From assembly GCA_030562195.1 (NCBI GenBank), contig JAUJPP010000012.1:15438001-15502000 (forward strand): DNA of 64,000 bases. The letters run 5' to 3'. Below the pieces are notes generated by a model that saw only the letters and a program-made list of their open reading frames with translations, was not told where the DNA came from and searched no databases. Shown one piece after another: positions 11,640 to 23,700 of this stretch. Source of the DNA: Nipponacmea schrenckii. Its lineage: Eukaryota; Mollusca; Gastropoda; Lottiidae. The position numbers and the translations under genes were made by a program. Position 1 is the stretch's first letter. Every line of letters starts with the position of its first letter.

Positions 11640-12110
11640 TCACCAAAAAATATTGGAATACGAAGCCAAATTGTGTCGGAGGTAAAAATTAGCAAAGTCT
11701 ATAAGTTTGTTAAATATAGCTGGGGAAACGTGTCTAGTTTTCTGTCTATGTAATAGTTGGCACACAAAAATACTGGCAAGGTTATATCTGTTCATCCAAG
11801 TTTGGCAAATGATAATAAAACGATCCATCAACAATCGAACCGATTCCTTCGAAGCTCCAGGGTGGTCAATATCATTACCCCCTATATGAATAATAAGATG
11901 CCGAGGTCGTATTCTGACAATGGCCGCTTCCCACAATCGAACATGGCGAGATCGTTCAATGCAACCTCCATTTATGCCAGAAACGTTACAATGATGTGGA
12001 GAAATGGCCGGAGATAGTTCAAATTTTTGGAAAACACAACACTGTCCATATACTTCTGTAAGCGAGTCGAATGAGATGTCCCACATAAAAGTACCATCAT
12101 TATAATATTA
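11640..12110 (-). pseudogene. SGNH-hydrolase-like ORF of the Ngaro-like element (frameshifted)
   Basis: The ORF starts with an ATG near 12106 and first reads VLLCGTSHSTRLQKYM, a block I-like segment. A frameshift near 12040 moves to the frame 12086-11640, which has RPRHLIIHIGGNDID (block III, GGND) and a helical region after it. A C-terminal DxxH block is not seen. SGNH/GDSL hydrolase ORFs are known in some Ngaro-type and CR1-type elements, but their role is not established. Here the ORF lies at the 5' end of the element, on the same strand as Gag and RT. Confidence 0.65.
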
Positions 12111-12276
12111 ATAGCGTTACACGATATAAAAAAAAACGAAAAAAACTTTCCTATAGACCAGTAGAAATTAGGTCAAAACAGTCGGTGAGCACGTGCACAT
12201 TAGCTTAGCACGAAGCCAGTATTCTACAATAACAGAGTGTTATGAGCCATGTACGTAATGAGCTGCAATACTAAGC

Positions 12277-12394
12277 TGTCGGCAAGCGGCTTAGAACACA
12301 AAGGAAATTATAGCCATACTTATCTTAGAGAGTAGAGTTTTCTTCCTTTCAATTTTACCGCAGCTAATTCGATACAAGCTCTCGCTTGCCGACA
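12277..12394. repeat. 12-bp inverted repeat in the 5' region of the Ngaro-like element
   Basis: TGTCGGCAAGCG at 12277-12288 and its reverse complement at 12383-12394 are perfect arms about 94 bp apart. They lie upstream of the SGNH ORF. Confidence 0.7.
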
Positions 12395-12461
12395 AGATGG
12401 AAGAATGGACACCCAGGTGACTGACTTGTCACATGGTTAATCTCCACTGACACTTAAAAAT

Positions 12462-12484
12462 ATTTTATCGTTATCCGATAAAAT
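12462..12484. repeat. 9-bp palindrome at the PLE/Ngaro right junction
   Basis: ATTTTATCG (12462-12470) and CGATAAAAT (12476-12484) form a perfect hairpin with a 5-base loop. It lies at the edge where the PLE coding frame resumes, so it may be the terminal structure of the Ngaro-like element. Confidence 0.6.
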
Positions 12485-12489
12485 TATAT

Positions 12490-13263
12490 ATGTCTCATTA
12501 TTTTCAAAATAAAAAAAAACGGAAAGACATTTGAAATTTAAAAATATAATTTACCTAATTTCGTGTAAAAAATGTGACAAACAATATGTTGGCGAAATCC
12601 AGAACGTGTTACGAACTCGATTCAGTGGCCGTCACTTTGATATAATTCATAACAAAAATAGACCAATTTCTTTTTTAATCATTTTAATTTACCTGACCAT
12701 TCCATTGAAGACCTTATTATCATGCCTTTGAATCAATTCCTGACCAAACGATTACAGAGAGAAAGCTACTGGATGGACCAACTCCAAACAGTGGCTCCAA
12801 ATGGACTTAACATCCAGCATGATAACCAAATGATTCCATTTGTTGCCATCGTCAAACAGTATTACAGTGAATTACAGAACAGATTTCCGAATGTATATAC
12901 CAAACGACTGGTAATTGCCTATAAGCGTAACAAAAACCTTAGTAATTTTCTGGTCCGTGGTAGACTCGATCCCATTGAATCCAATATTACTTGACCCCTC
13001 TCTTTATTTTCTAGCTCATTAAGTATAATATATTTTAATCCTTATACATAGATTTTTATCTTTTCAGAACCTATTCAAACTCTCTTCTTTTAGAACTGGT
13101 AACAAGAAAAATTTCATATTATGGATTATTGTTTTTTGTAGATTACATGTGGGTGTTTTTTAACTCAATACTAACTATGCTAACTTCACCTTATCTTGTA
13201 TCGAACATTTATCTCTTTATTTGTGACCTTGGCCAGTGCATACACAGAAGTTTCTAGGAACTT
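12490..13263 (+). mobile_element. Penelope-like element 1, 3' part (GIY-YIG endonuclease end)
   Basis: The PLE frame resumes with SHYFQN and RHLKFKNIIYLISCKKC, then QYVGEIQNVLRTRF (about 12500-12625), the GIY-YIG core of Penelope-like elements. After a frameshift near 12680 it continues in 12722-12994 (ESYWMDQLQTVAPNGLNIQH, and later VIAYKRNKNLSNFLVRGRLD), with a stop at 12992-12994. About 270 bp of 3' tail follow before the HINE core repeat resumes at about 13264. Together with 5041-7240 it makes one PLE interrupted by the Ngaro-like element. Confidence 0.85.
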
Positions 13264-13398
13264 CTTCACTAAGTTTTATACAAAACTATTGAAAATTGTA
13301 GCTTCTATTGTGTCTACAATAAATGTTGGCGGGCGGACGGACAGACCGACGGACAGGGGCTACGACAATATACGTCAAAATATTCATGTGGGCGTATA
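13264..13398 (-). mobile_element. HINE/pearl-like element, second part
   Basis: The core repeat resumes (TTTTATACAAAACTATTGAA, then AATTGTAGCTTCTATTGTG), followed by an ACGG-rich microsatellite. The element ends in a hairpin-like TACGTCAAAATATTCATGTG then GGCGTATA near 13398. Its orientation is the same as 4478-5040, and the two parts join in register. Confidence 0.75.
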
Positions 13399-14718
13399 AA
13401 AACAAACCCTATAACCTCAGTAAACGGACTAAGTGAAAACAGAAAACATAGACCAACGATTCTTATCCGATGAATGTCTAATTTAGACGTTGTCAGCACA
13501 CCAAGAATTGCCTACAACAATTCACCTTCTCAGGGAGACAATGCAATTCTGTAACAAATATTCGATTCATGTTTATACTTTTACAGCTAGCTTATCAACT
13601 AGCAGCACGAAACAACCAAAACATAACTAAGTAATCTATCAAAACACTGCCGATGAAAACATGGTTTAAGCTATATAGACACAAACAAGATCAAATTTCT
13701 TATCGGTTCAGGTATTCTTAGAACTGTTCAAGTCAGAAGTAATGCTCGTGTAAGAATGGAGTAATACCTTCAAATTTTGTGAATATTGGATGTTGTGTAT
13801 TTTTGAAAACGATCTGTATATAAAATGGATGTATTAAGTTGGTTCTGGAACTTCTCTTTCTTTGTATTATTCATTGATTCTGTTTATTCTATCGAAATTA
13901 AAATCCGTACACCAGGGTAAGTTGAACTTCATTGCCTAACTGTCAATTACTAATCAGAAATGAACTGAATGTACATACTACAGACTCGGTAATTGCCATT
14001 AATAGAATATTTACGTCATGCTGTTTTGTTATTAAAATCATATTAGGGTGTTATACGAGGCCAGATGCTTCATTTTCCTGTCTAGAAGTACAAATATTGA
14101 TGTAGGCTTTCGAAAAACTGTATGTGTTTTTCGGGACACGGATAGCATTATTTGTACCATTCCAATTTCTAATTGACCGTCCGTCGTACTTTATAGTAAT
14201 TGAACTAAAAAAAAGTGTTTCATGACGTCAGTAATTACGAAAGCCTCGTTATAATCCCTATGATTCAAAAATATTTTGCGATTAGTGACGTCATCAAATG
14301 TTTTTTCTAGTGGAATGGCATCAACCACAGACGCCTGGGCTTAATTCTCGAAAACTTAACTTAAATAAAATTTAAATATAAAGATGCAGTAATCTCATTA
14401 GATAACAAACCTTAATTACAAATAAATTTTAGTGATTGACCCATCAGATGAACTCTATAATCATTGAATGTTATGCTTTCAAGAATAACATCCCTGATTG
14501 AAAACTTTTTACAAGCCTTTAATTATTTGCATCTTATAGCATAATTTACATCCTTTAGCCAATGGTTTCTTGTCATTATGCCACAGTGCAGAAAAGTATG
14601 ACGTTAAACTCCATTCATTTCATATTGTCAATCTGCTACGACATTCTGCTGAATGTTCCGGAAGAAATGGTATAAAAACCCAGAATAAAACTCTTAAGAT
14701 CTTACGTTTGGTCAATCA
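13399..14718. other. Region around exon 1 of the EGFL7-like gene, otherwise empty
   Basis: Apart from exon 1 (13825-13916), I see no gene or repeat in this AT-rich stretch. The promoter and 5' UTR of the EGFL7-like gene must lie between 13399 and 13824, but no decisive core element was recognised. Confidence 0.4.
13825..13916 (+). CDS. EGFL7-like gene (+), exon 1: signal peptide
   Basis: ATG at 13825 opens MDVLSWFWNFSFFVLFIDSV, a clear hydrophobic signal peptide, followed by a short tail ending TPG. The donor is GG|GTAAGT at 13916/13917, leaving two bases of a codon. This is the phase needed by exon 2 at 38666, and the joined codon is Gly. A TATATAAAA string lies a few bases before the ATG but is too close to be a core promoter for this start. 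Confidence 0.68.
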
Positions 14719-17700
14719 AAAAATTTGCTCAGAATCTGAGTGACAACGGTGCTATCAATTACAATTTGCTCAGAACCTGAGTGTTCAGCAGTGCAACCAA
14801 TTCGAATTTGCTCAAAACCCGAGTATTCAGCAGTGCTACCAATTAAATTTGCTAAGAATCTGGGTGTCAGTGGTGCTATTGATTACAATTTGCACAAAAA
14901 ATGGGTGAACAGCCAAACATCTGGATCTCTATTGAAAACCGACTGCTACACGAACAAAGTGAAGCACAAAAGTCTAATAAAAAAATGCATCAAAATTAAA
15001 TTAAATAAATTAAATTGGGCACTGTTTCAAAAGAATACGCAAATCTCCTCCTTCATTTAGTGACGTCATTATTTTCCTTGACATTATAATAATAATAAAG
15101 AACACATCAAAATAGTGTAAATAATATTTTAGATATAGATATATGTACTATTATTTTGTACGGTATCCATTTCTATCTTTCTTGCTATGATCTATATACA
15201 CGTGTCCTATATATTGCATTTAAACTCTCTATAATATATATAATTTAAATGTCCTTACCCAGAATGATAATGTAAATATTTCTGCCCAGAATAATTATGT
15301 AAATATTTCTGCCCAGAATAATAATGTAAATATTTCTGCCCAGAATAATAATGTAAATATTTCTGCCCAGAATAATAATGTAAATATTTCTGCCCAGAAT
15401 AATAATGTAAATATTTCTCCCCAAAAAATAATGAAATTTCTCCAAAAATTGTAAATATTTCTGCCCAGAATAATAATGTAAATATTTCTGCCCAGAATAA
15501 TAATGTAAATATTTCTGCCAAGAATAATAATGTAAATATTTCTTCCCAGAATAATAGTGTAAATATTTCTGCCAAGAATAATAATGTAAATATTTCTGCC
15601 CAGAATAATAATGTAAATATTTCTGCCCAGAATAATGATGTAAATATCCCTGTCCAGGATAATAATGCAAATATCCCTGTCCAGGATAATAATGCAAATA
15701 TCCCTGTCCAGGATAATAATGTAAATATCCCTGTCCAGGATAATAATGTAAATATCCCTGTCCAGGATAATAATGTAAATATCCCTTTCCAGGATATTAC
15801 TGTAAACGTCCTTACCCAGGATAATGATGTAAATATCCTTGCCCAGAATAATAGTTTACATATCCCTGTCCAGGGTGATACTGTAAATGACCTTGCCAAG
15901 GATAATAATGTAAATGACCTTGCCAAAGATAATAATTAATAATGTAAATGTCCTTGCTGAGTAAGAGGATAATAGTTCCTTTGTTCTTGTTGATTACAGT
16001 TCTCTCTGATATATGTGCTTTGTCATTTAAGATAGTTTAGGTTGAGGAAACGATGCATTCTATCAACGTTTCAATTTGGTTAAAGGGGCACAGTCTTGAT
16101 TTGTTTCGGACAATCATCCGACAGCCTCAAACACATGAAATCTTTTGTTTAGTTAATCAGAAATAGTCTACAGAGCTTACCTTTGAAATTTGAGCCTTCA
16201 AATCCATGGGTATACATATTTATCCGTGTTTGAAAATCATAATGTCTTAAGATATTATGAACGTCCCGCCATATTGGAAAATCAAAGAGTTATAAATAGA
16301 CTACTGCGCAGGCCCACACTGATAAAACAAAAAGAAAGTACATGTAATAACAATCGTAGATTTTGTCAACAGGACACACAATTTTCAGACTGACTGAAGA
16401 CGAGCCGCGTACAGCACGGAAAAAAATAAAAAGTGAAATTTTTTAGGTATATTTCAAGGTATTTTGCGATTTTCTCAGAGCTTGAGTATTTCTGAGGACT
16501 GTTTAAATATAACAAAGGCCCAAAACGACCCCTAAAAATCAAGATTGTGCCCCTTTAAATGACAAACAAAACACAATATTATTTATAAATAAAGTAATTA
16601 ACGGTGCAGCTTATTTTACACGTGTCGTCAATGTCGTATTAATGTAGTTGAACGGTTGAATGAATATAATGAATATCAATATTGAATTTTATTTATCTTC
16701 TGTATTATAAATTTATAAAACTGCTAGTAATGTATGTGTCTAAGTTAAAGATGTATTGAGGTAGTTGGAGCAAATACTAGGTTAAAATACCCAATTGTAT
16801 CATTAGTAGCAATCATTGGTAATTAGGCATAAAACAGATATTATTAATTATATAACTGATAACACCACCTTACTACAGCTTAACTCTATACTATGCGAAC
16901 GATCAACCAAAACCCTTTTTCTTCAAAAAACTATGATCCGAATCATGACTTCAAAGAGTTACACTTCAATCAAAAATTATATGGTTTTCATTTAAGATTG
17001 TTTTTATGTGAATAGGAGAAACATTGAGCAACAGTTTCAATTTCAGTTTTAGTTCCCACCTAGAGCAAAGCAGCAGTTCATTTAGCTAGGGCCTTTAGCA
17101 CTGTGGCAGGTATCTTGACAAAAAGAAAAAAAAACAGTCTGGACGTGGCAGTCTACTTCTGGAATTACCTACCTGCAAGATGTTCAGACCCTTTTCAAGC
17201 ATAAGCACAATGAAGAGGTCTTGAAATATCCATTGAGCTTTTATGTGTGAAATCAAGGCACGTGTTCCTCGAATAGGAGTTTGAATATAGAATATGTTTT
17301 GAAACAATACCAAGAATGTTTCAGTTTTAAGTTGATGTTTTACAGTTCTGTGAGATAATTGTGAAGAGGTGGTTTCTGAAAGGGGAAATTTGAACCTAAA
17401 GTTTTAGAAGCACTGTATATCTATGAGAGTGAAAAGTGAACGTAAATATCAAGTCACGTCTGGAAGATCACAAGGCGTCTCCTTATGTCATGTCATTGCC
17501 ATAATTACAAGAAGTGGCTCCTTTAAATAACATGTACTTCAAGATCACTTATCACACCGGCTAAACTAATTATGTTACTTACTAAGTTTTCTTTTATACA
17601 TAGAGCCATTTCTTATCATTCTGAGTATAAATCGACGAGTCTCAAGTGAATGTTTGCTTTACTCAAAGTCAAAGACTTAAACATTTTATAAATGTTATTT

Positions 17701-20700
17701 ACGACTGCAAAATTGAATTGAAAAATATATTTGGTCCGCTTACAAAAACCTTGCCTTCAAAATATTTAATTTGCTCTTTATCAGCTAAAATGTGGTACCC
17801 CCTAGATTTGTGAAAGTCAACAATAAGTTGGACCATTTTTGATGGAAAAGTCGCAATTGTTTCTATTCGTAAAGGTACAGCATGAGTTCAAGATAGTCTT
17901 TTATTGGTATCCATACCATTTCAGGTGTAGCACTCATAAAATAAACAGCAGGTTTTGGTTAGAAACAACCAATTTCTCATGTTGATTAGCTTAGTAAAGT
18001 ATATCAGTACAGTCGACCTGAAGATTATTAAATAACTATTGTTGGCCATTCCCAAAACAGGTCTCAAGTACTCCTGATGTGTTTCCAGGTTGGTGGGTTG
18101 GTTGTTTTTATAGATTACAAGTTAACGTCCACTTCCAGCAGAAGCTTGGTAGTCATGGAAGTGGTAGTAGGATCTTGGTCAATTCCATGGTTTTGGTACT
18201 GTTGGTTTGGTAGTGAGTAAAGATAATTGGGAGAAGTACTAATACCAATAGTATGGATTAAGAACTTTCTTATCTCCATTTAAACGAAAACTCAAATTTA
18301 TATTCTTGGCCTTGATTCGTAGTGAACAGTTTAACGAAAGATGTTATATACTTTACTGCATCAATGATATTGAACCAGATACCCATTATCAAAACAACAC
18401 CCGGGTTACGAGTTCTTTTAAATGTTTATTAAATAATTTTATATTTCGTCTATTTCAAATCTTGGCGATATGCCTATATAAATATACAGTACAGAAAAAA
18501 GAAAAAAGGGGAGGGAAAGATACGCCAAATTTGAAAGACTATACATTAATTAAGTTCGGGTAATAATATTTCCTCTGTCTAGAAATAGTGAAATACATGT
18601 ATTGTTATTGGTTCTCGTGTGGACATGAGCGTAAACGGGGCTATCTATTTTTGTTATCTTGCAGCTCTAGTTGCAATTTTTTAAACAGTACTGGGTGAAA
18701 TTTTGGACAGCGTTAGATGATATTTCAGACAGAGCCGTGAACCTTTAGACAGCGATACATTTAGGTAAAATTAAGAATTAATCATTGGAATTTATAGGTT
18801 TCAAAAATATCTATCCTTTAATTAAAATTATGCATTCTACGGGAGTTTCCTTGATGACATTTTCCTAATCTAGCAGTATACCCTTCAAGAATTCTGGCAA
18901 TATTTTGAAATTCTGAATAATCACCACCCATCTATCAAATAAACGGCCAATGTTAGCGAATACAGTATGAATTTCCTTGACACCACAGTATTTGAAGGAC
19001 CGGATTTTAATGAAACTAGTAAGGCTGATATCAAAGTATGTTTTAAAGCAACAGATACTCACCAACTTTTACTGAAAAGCTCGTTTCATCCAAAACATAC
19101 ATTTTCCGGTATACACGTAATTAAGCCCCAAATTTTGCGCCTTCACAGAATCTGTACTAGAACCATTGATTTCGATAATGCCTGTCAAACTGTTTTCAAA
19201 AAATTGCGAGAGCGGGGGTATTCTAAACAATACCTCCGCAGCATTAAAAGCAAAACTCTTTTTAAAATTGAAGAAAGGACATCTAGTCAAGTTCCTATAC
19301 TTAATCAATCTTTCGGATCAGGCCTTGCGGTTCTACAAGATGTAGAACCTGCAAGAATATTTTAACAACCGGTAGTTTCTTCAATAAGATTAATGGCAAA
19401 CAATTTTCGATGAACCGTCAACTTTCATGCCTTAGTACTAACATAATTTACTTAATATCGTGCGAAAAATGTCCCATGCAATATGTAGGAGAGACAAAGA
19501 ATTCTTTAAGGGAACGAATAAACGTTGACCGTTTCGATATCACTCACCATCTTGATAAACCCATTGGAAATCATTTCAACTCCACCAACCACAATCTTAG
19601 TGATATGAAGGTGACTCCAATTGAGCAAGTGATCTTGGAAGTAGAAATCAATCCCAAATTTTCAAGACTATACAGGGAGAGCTTTTGGATCAACCAACTA
19701 CAGACCGTTGATCCATCTGGATTAAATATCCAATATGATTATACCATTTGTAACACAGTTTTACAGTACTTCATGCCAAGCTTCTAGGGTTGTTAAACGC
19801 TATTATTCCGAGATGCAAAATAGATTCCCAACTATCTTTTATAAAAAAACTGGTCGTAGCCTACTCAATAAATAGAAACCTTAGAGATATTGTTGTCCGT
19901 GGTAGACTTGATCCAATTAACTAGATCTTATTGACTTTCATATTAACTATAATCATTAAACTTTATTTCAGTACAATTACCTAGTATCATTTTTTAAAAA
20001 ACGTTTATTCTTCCATAAGGCTAGCATTTTGTTTGATTTTAATGACCATTAATTGATAAATTTATTTTTAGTGAAAGAGATAAAGAAAGTAGCATTGGTA
20101 TATATAATATTATAATAATAATGATATAATTTAATGATTTTTATTACTTAAAGGTCTATGTTAGAAGTAATTTAACATATTAACAATTGACTTATCAATA
20201 GTTAACTCAACTTTAACCCTGTGCCAGTGTCTTCTGTTGAATAGTAACTTGTTACCTTTCAACCACCCTAATCACTATGCTTGTAAACAAAGTAACATCG
20301 CTGATTTGATGTTGCGTTCTTATTGGATAGATTAGGTACTGTATTAGTCTTAAGGCTTGGCGTCGTGTCGTTACGTTTGATTCGACCATATTATGCTGAA
20401 TTTGGGCGAGAAACTAACCTAAATGTACTTTATTATTCGAAAGTTGCCCCTAGGAGGGGAATTATGTTTTTCTTTATTGAATTATCTCCATTACAATACA
20501 AAGTACAGTTTGCCTATATGGAATCATTATAGGCAACTTATCAAATAACTTGTGTTCAAATGACCTGTGGCTTAAATTTGATATGGATATTCAGCAACGA
20601 TCTACAAACACCCTGTCTTGATTACAACCTATAGTTTCAATATGGCTGCAGCCTCTCTGTTTTTACTATCCTAGAATTGGTCCTTGAAATCAAGAAACGG

Positions 20701-23700
20701 TTCCTATAAGACACGCTTTGATTGGTAAAACGGGGCTATTGTATACCTAAAATGGAAACGAAAATTATCAGAAAAGTAGAAAAGCAATTTCAATCTGATT
20801 CTTATTTCCTTGATGATGAGTCGTTTATTAGATAAAAAAATGAAAAGTTAGATTGCTTCGGTTTATCTATACGATCACTGAAAAACTTGCTATCTTACCA
20901 TTTCTTTTAGAATAATATCTGGCATTCTCGTAGTTTTCAGATAAACTTAATTATTCTTATCATACACATATTGTTTTAACTAGCAAACCTGTGAAAAGTT
21001 TGATCTGAAGTTGAAAACCCTTGAATTTAATACAAAAAAAAATCTTTCTTTGTATTAAAGATAGTGACAAGTTGGTAAATTTCGTTGCAGAAAGCCGTAA
21101 CTTAAGAGTATCCTGCTGTTAATTTTCATTTCAACTTCCGCCTTCGAAACCACACTGTACGTTTCCAACCATTATTCCAATGAAATTCTGGTTGATATAT
21201 TTTCCAGCAGTAATTATATCAATATTTGCCATAATAACATAATGCTGGTTACAGTGAACACATAACTTCCTCTCTAAAAGTATTATATACCGTGTTTTGT
21301 CCTGTTTTGCTTTATTAAATGTACAAAAATACATCACTAAAAGTTCTTAACTTAAAGCACCGACTTATACATACTAGTAATCAGATGTCTGCACAAGTAT
21401 GCAAGTACTTAGTTATATTTAGCTATTCCATTAAAACAAGGTCATTTTCGTACGTTTTAGTAAAAAGTATAATACATTATTTGCTTAGAATATTCCAGCT
21501 TTGAAGGGATAATAGGTCTTATAGAATGAATAAAAATTTTAAACTTGGCCAATAAGTGCTCTATTTATCAGTAAATATACCTGCTTCCACAAATAACATA
21601 AAAATATAAATAAATATCCAAAAACCTAAGTAATTATCCATAAAGATGCATTTGATTATAGAAACACGCTTGATGATTAAGCATTTTTCAAAAATTACTT
21701 AGTTTTGCGCATTTTCCAGATTTGAAGAGATTCTGTTACATTATGACACTAGGTAATACAGTCATATTGACCTTGAAAACTAAAATATTATCCCTTTAAA
21801 GGACCATGTAATTGAGCAAATTTCCAAATATATGGTTTGTGGCCTGCCAGAAAGGAATACCGACTGATACAGTTTACTAAACCTTGAAGATTTTGGAACC
21901 AGAACTTGACAAATATAAATTAGTTATCTTCTAAATGTCACGACCGACGTTTGTCCCTGTACCTTGACTGCACTGGTCGCCTGTCTTGTTTCGTGGAAGT
22001 TTGTAAATGAAGCGACTTTACTGGATTATACACAATGTCATAATGTTAACAGCTTTTCTATCGAAGACTATGACTGCTAATGCCATCGTATATTCCAATC
22101 AAATCGTTGCATTCAGTGATACGATTGGCTATTGCTGTCATGAGATATATTACGAAATTCCAAAAGGAATTATATTGAGAAAATGCAAAGGACATTGATA
22201 ATAATGTTTTCTTCACCTAATTTACGCTTATTCACTCTCTTATATATTTGTCATATTGCACATGCATGTGTACATTAATCAGGAAGTAAAAACGTTTCTC
22301 TAGTAAGTTATGTAGAGTTATTATCGTTTTAACGTTATGTTATTTATAATGAATACATTTGTGTTGTTTTCTGTTACAGCATCTCTCTGCATATCTATTT
22401 ATTGTTTATTGCCTGTTTATCAACAAAACATTAGTCTAAAATACCAAGCAGTAATATGGTAGATTAAGATTCCATTATTACACTACGACATAATATTATA
22501 TGATATAATATATATATATGTACGAGTATATGATCTTTACATTATAGGGCCTACTACTTTCCCAAACGGTGATATAATTTCAATAAATATTTTTTTTCCC
22601 ATTGATTATAAACAATAGCTGCAATCTGATTGCAATAAAATGTAGTCATTAAGGTGACATTTCCGAACATTGAACCTTTATAACTCACTAATTATTAAGT
22701 GTGCAATCTATGCTATCATCTTTCTAAAATAAATTAACTTTCACGGTGATTATCATACTTTGAAAACCAAAGCCTAAAACACACCCTACAATGCAGCACA
22801 GCAATGAGTTATATGCAACATGTAAGCTGCATCATGAAAAAACATCAACATTTATATCGCACCAACAGTCAGGAATTTCAATATCACCAACATTCAAGAA
22901 TTTCAAAAGCACTTACATTCAAGTACTACCAACAATCAGGCATTCAAACGGAAGAGTTCCAATAATTTAAATGTTTATTATTGTCTGTATAATAGTTTAA
23001 AATTGTGGTTCTTTAAGCCAATGCCATCAAGGGGCGCCACCCTAGTAAAAATAGCATTTTCTTGACGCGGATTCAGTCCACCAATTCATTTGCCATCTGT
23101 TTACAGTTAATCACGAATTTTTTTCCAGAAAGCTCGTTGAAAATTGAAATCATTCAAAAGTGCCGGCCATCAAGAATCAATTTATATACATTTAATTGTT
23201 AAAAATATGTCTGAAGAAGACAATATAATACTTTTTCCAGAATAATAGAAACGATTATAGCATGTTTTTCAAACGTTCGTATGCTAGTCAGTAGTATTGG
23301 AATGGTTGCTGGTTTTTCACGAGTAATAGTCGGCAATAACCCTTCTTTACCTGAAACAAACAGTTGTATCTATTTTATCATGTTATTTACGGTACAATAA
23401 ATAGAACTATTTTTGAGTCTTGGACCAAAATAGTTCTGTGAAGGTTTGAAATAATTCATCACTCATTCAACAAGATTCTATCAAGTTAACCGATTTTTCA
23501 TGGATTGGTAAAGATTATTGTGTTTTAATTATTTTGACAGAAAAGGGTCTGATTGTTAGTTCTAGTAAACACTAATATTTAGATATTTATATGATTCTAT
23601 AAGAGTTGTAGTTCGGGTTTTTTTGTTATCGTTCGTAATCTATCGTTCGCAATGTTAGTGATGCAGGTCGTGGTAATTGAAGACACGAGAAAATGTACCG

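Larger units (their letters stand above)
7240..12490 (-). mobile_element. Ngaro/DIRS-type tyrosine-recombinase retrotransposon nested in PLE 1
   Basis: Read on the - strand the order is: SGNH ORF (12110-11640), short tandem repeats, Gag-like ORF with a zinc knuckle (11156-9951), reverse transcriptase/RNase H (10039-8520) and tyrosine recombinase (about 8400-7478). No LTRs and no integrase are seen, which fits the YR-retrotransposon (DIRS/Ngaro) plan. No methyltransferase domain was seen, favouring Ngaro. Outer limits are set by where the PLE coding frame stops (about 7240) and resumes (about 12490). Every ORF has a stop or frameshift, so this copy is inactive. Low-complexity GACTCTTGTCC repeats mark its 3' end, and inverted repeats mark its 5' end. 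Confidence 0.85.

Noticed and set aside
15245..15926. Two long antisense ORFs with repeating HYYSGQKYL or FTLLFWAE motifs
   Set aside because: They come from a 27-bp minisatellite whose period is divisible by three; two frames are open at once and there is no start context or domain.
19329..19349. Perfect hairpin GGTTCTACA-AGA-TGTAGAACC in PLE 2
   Set aside because: It encodes the conserved Cys connector (CGSTRCRTC) in the correct frame, so the palindrome is probably coincidental.
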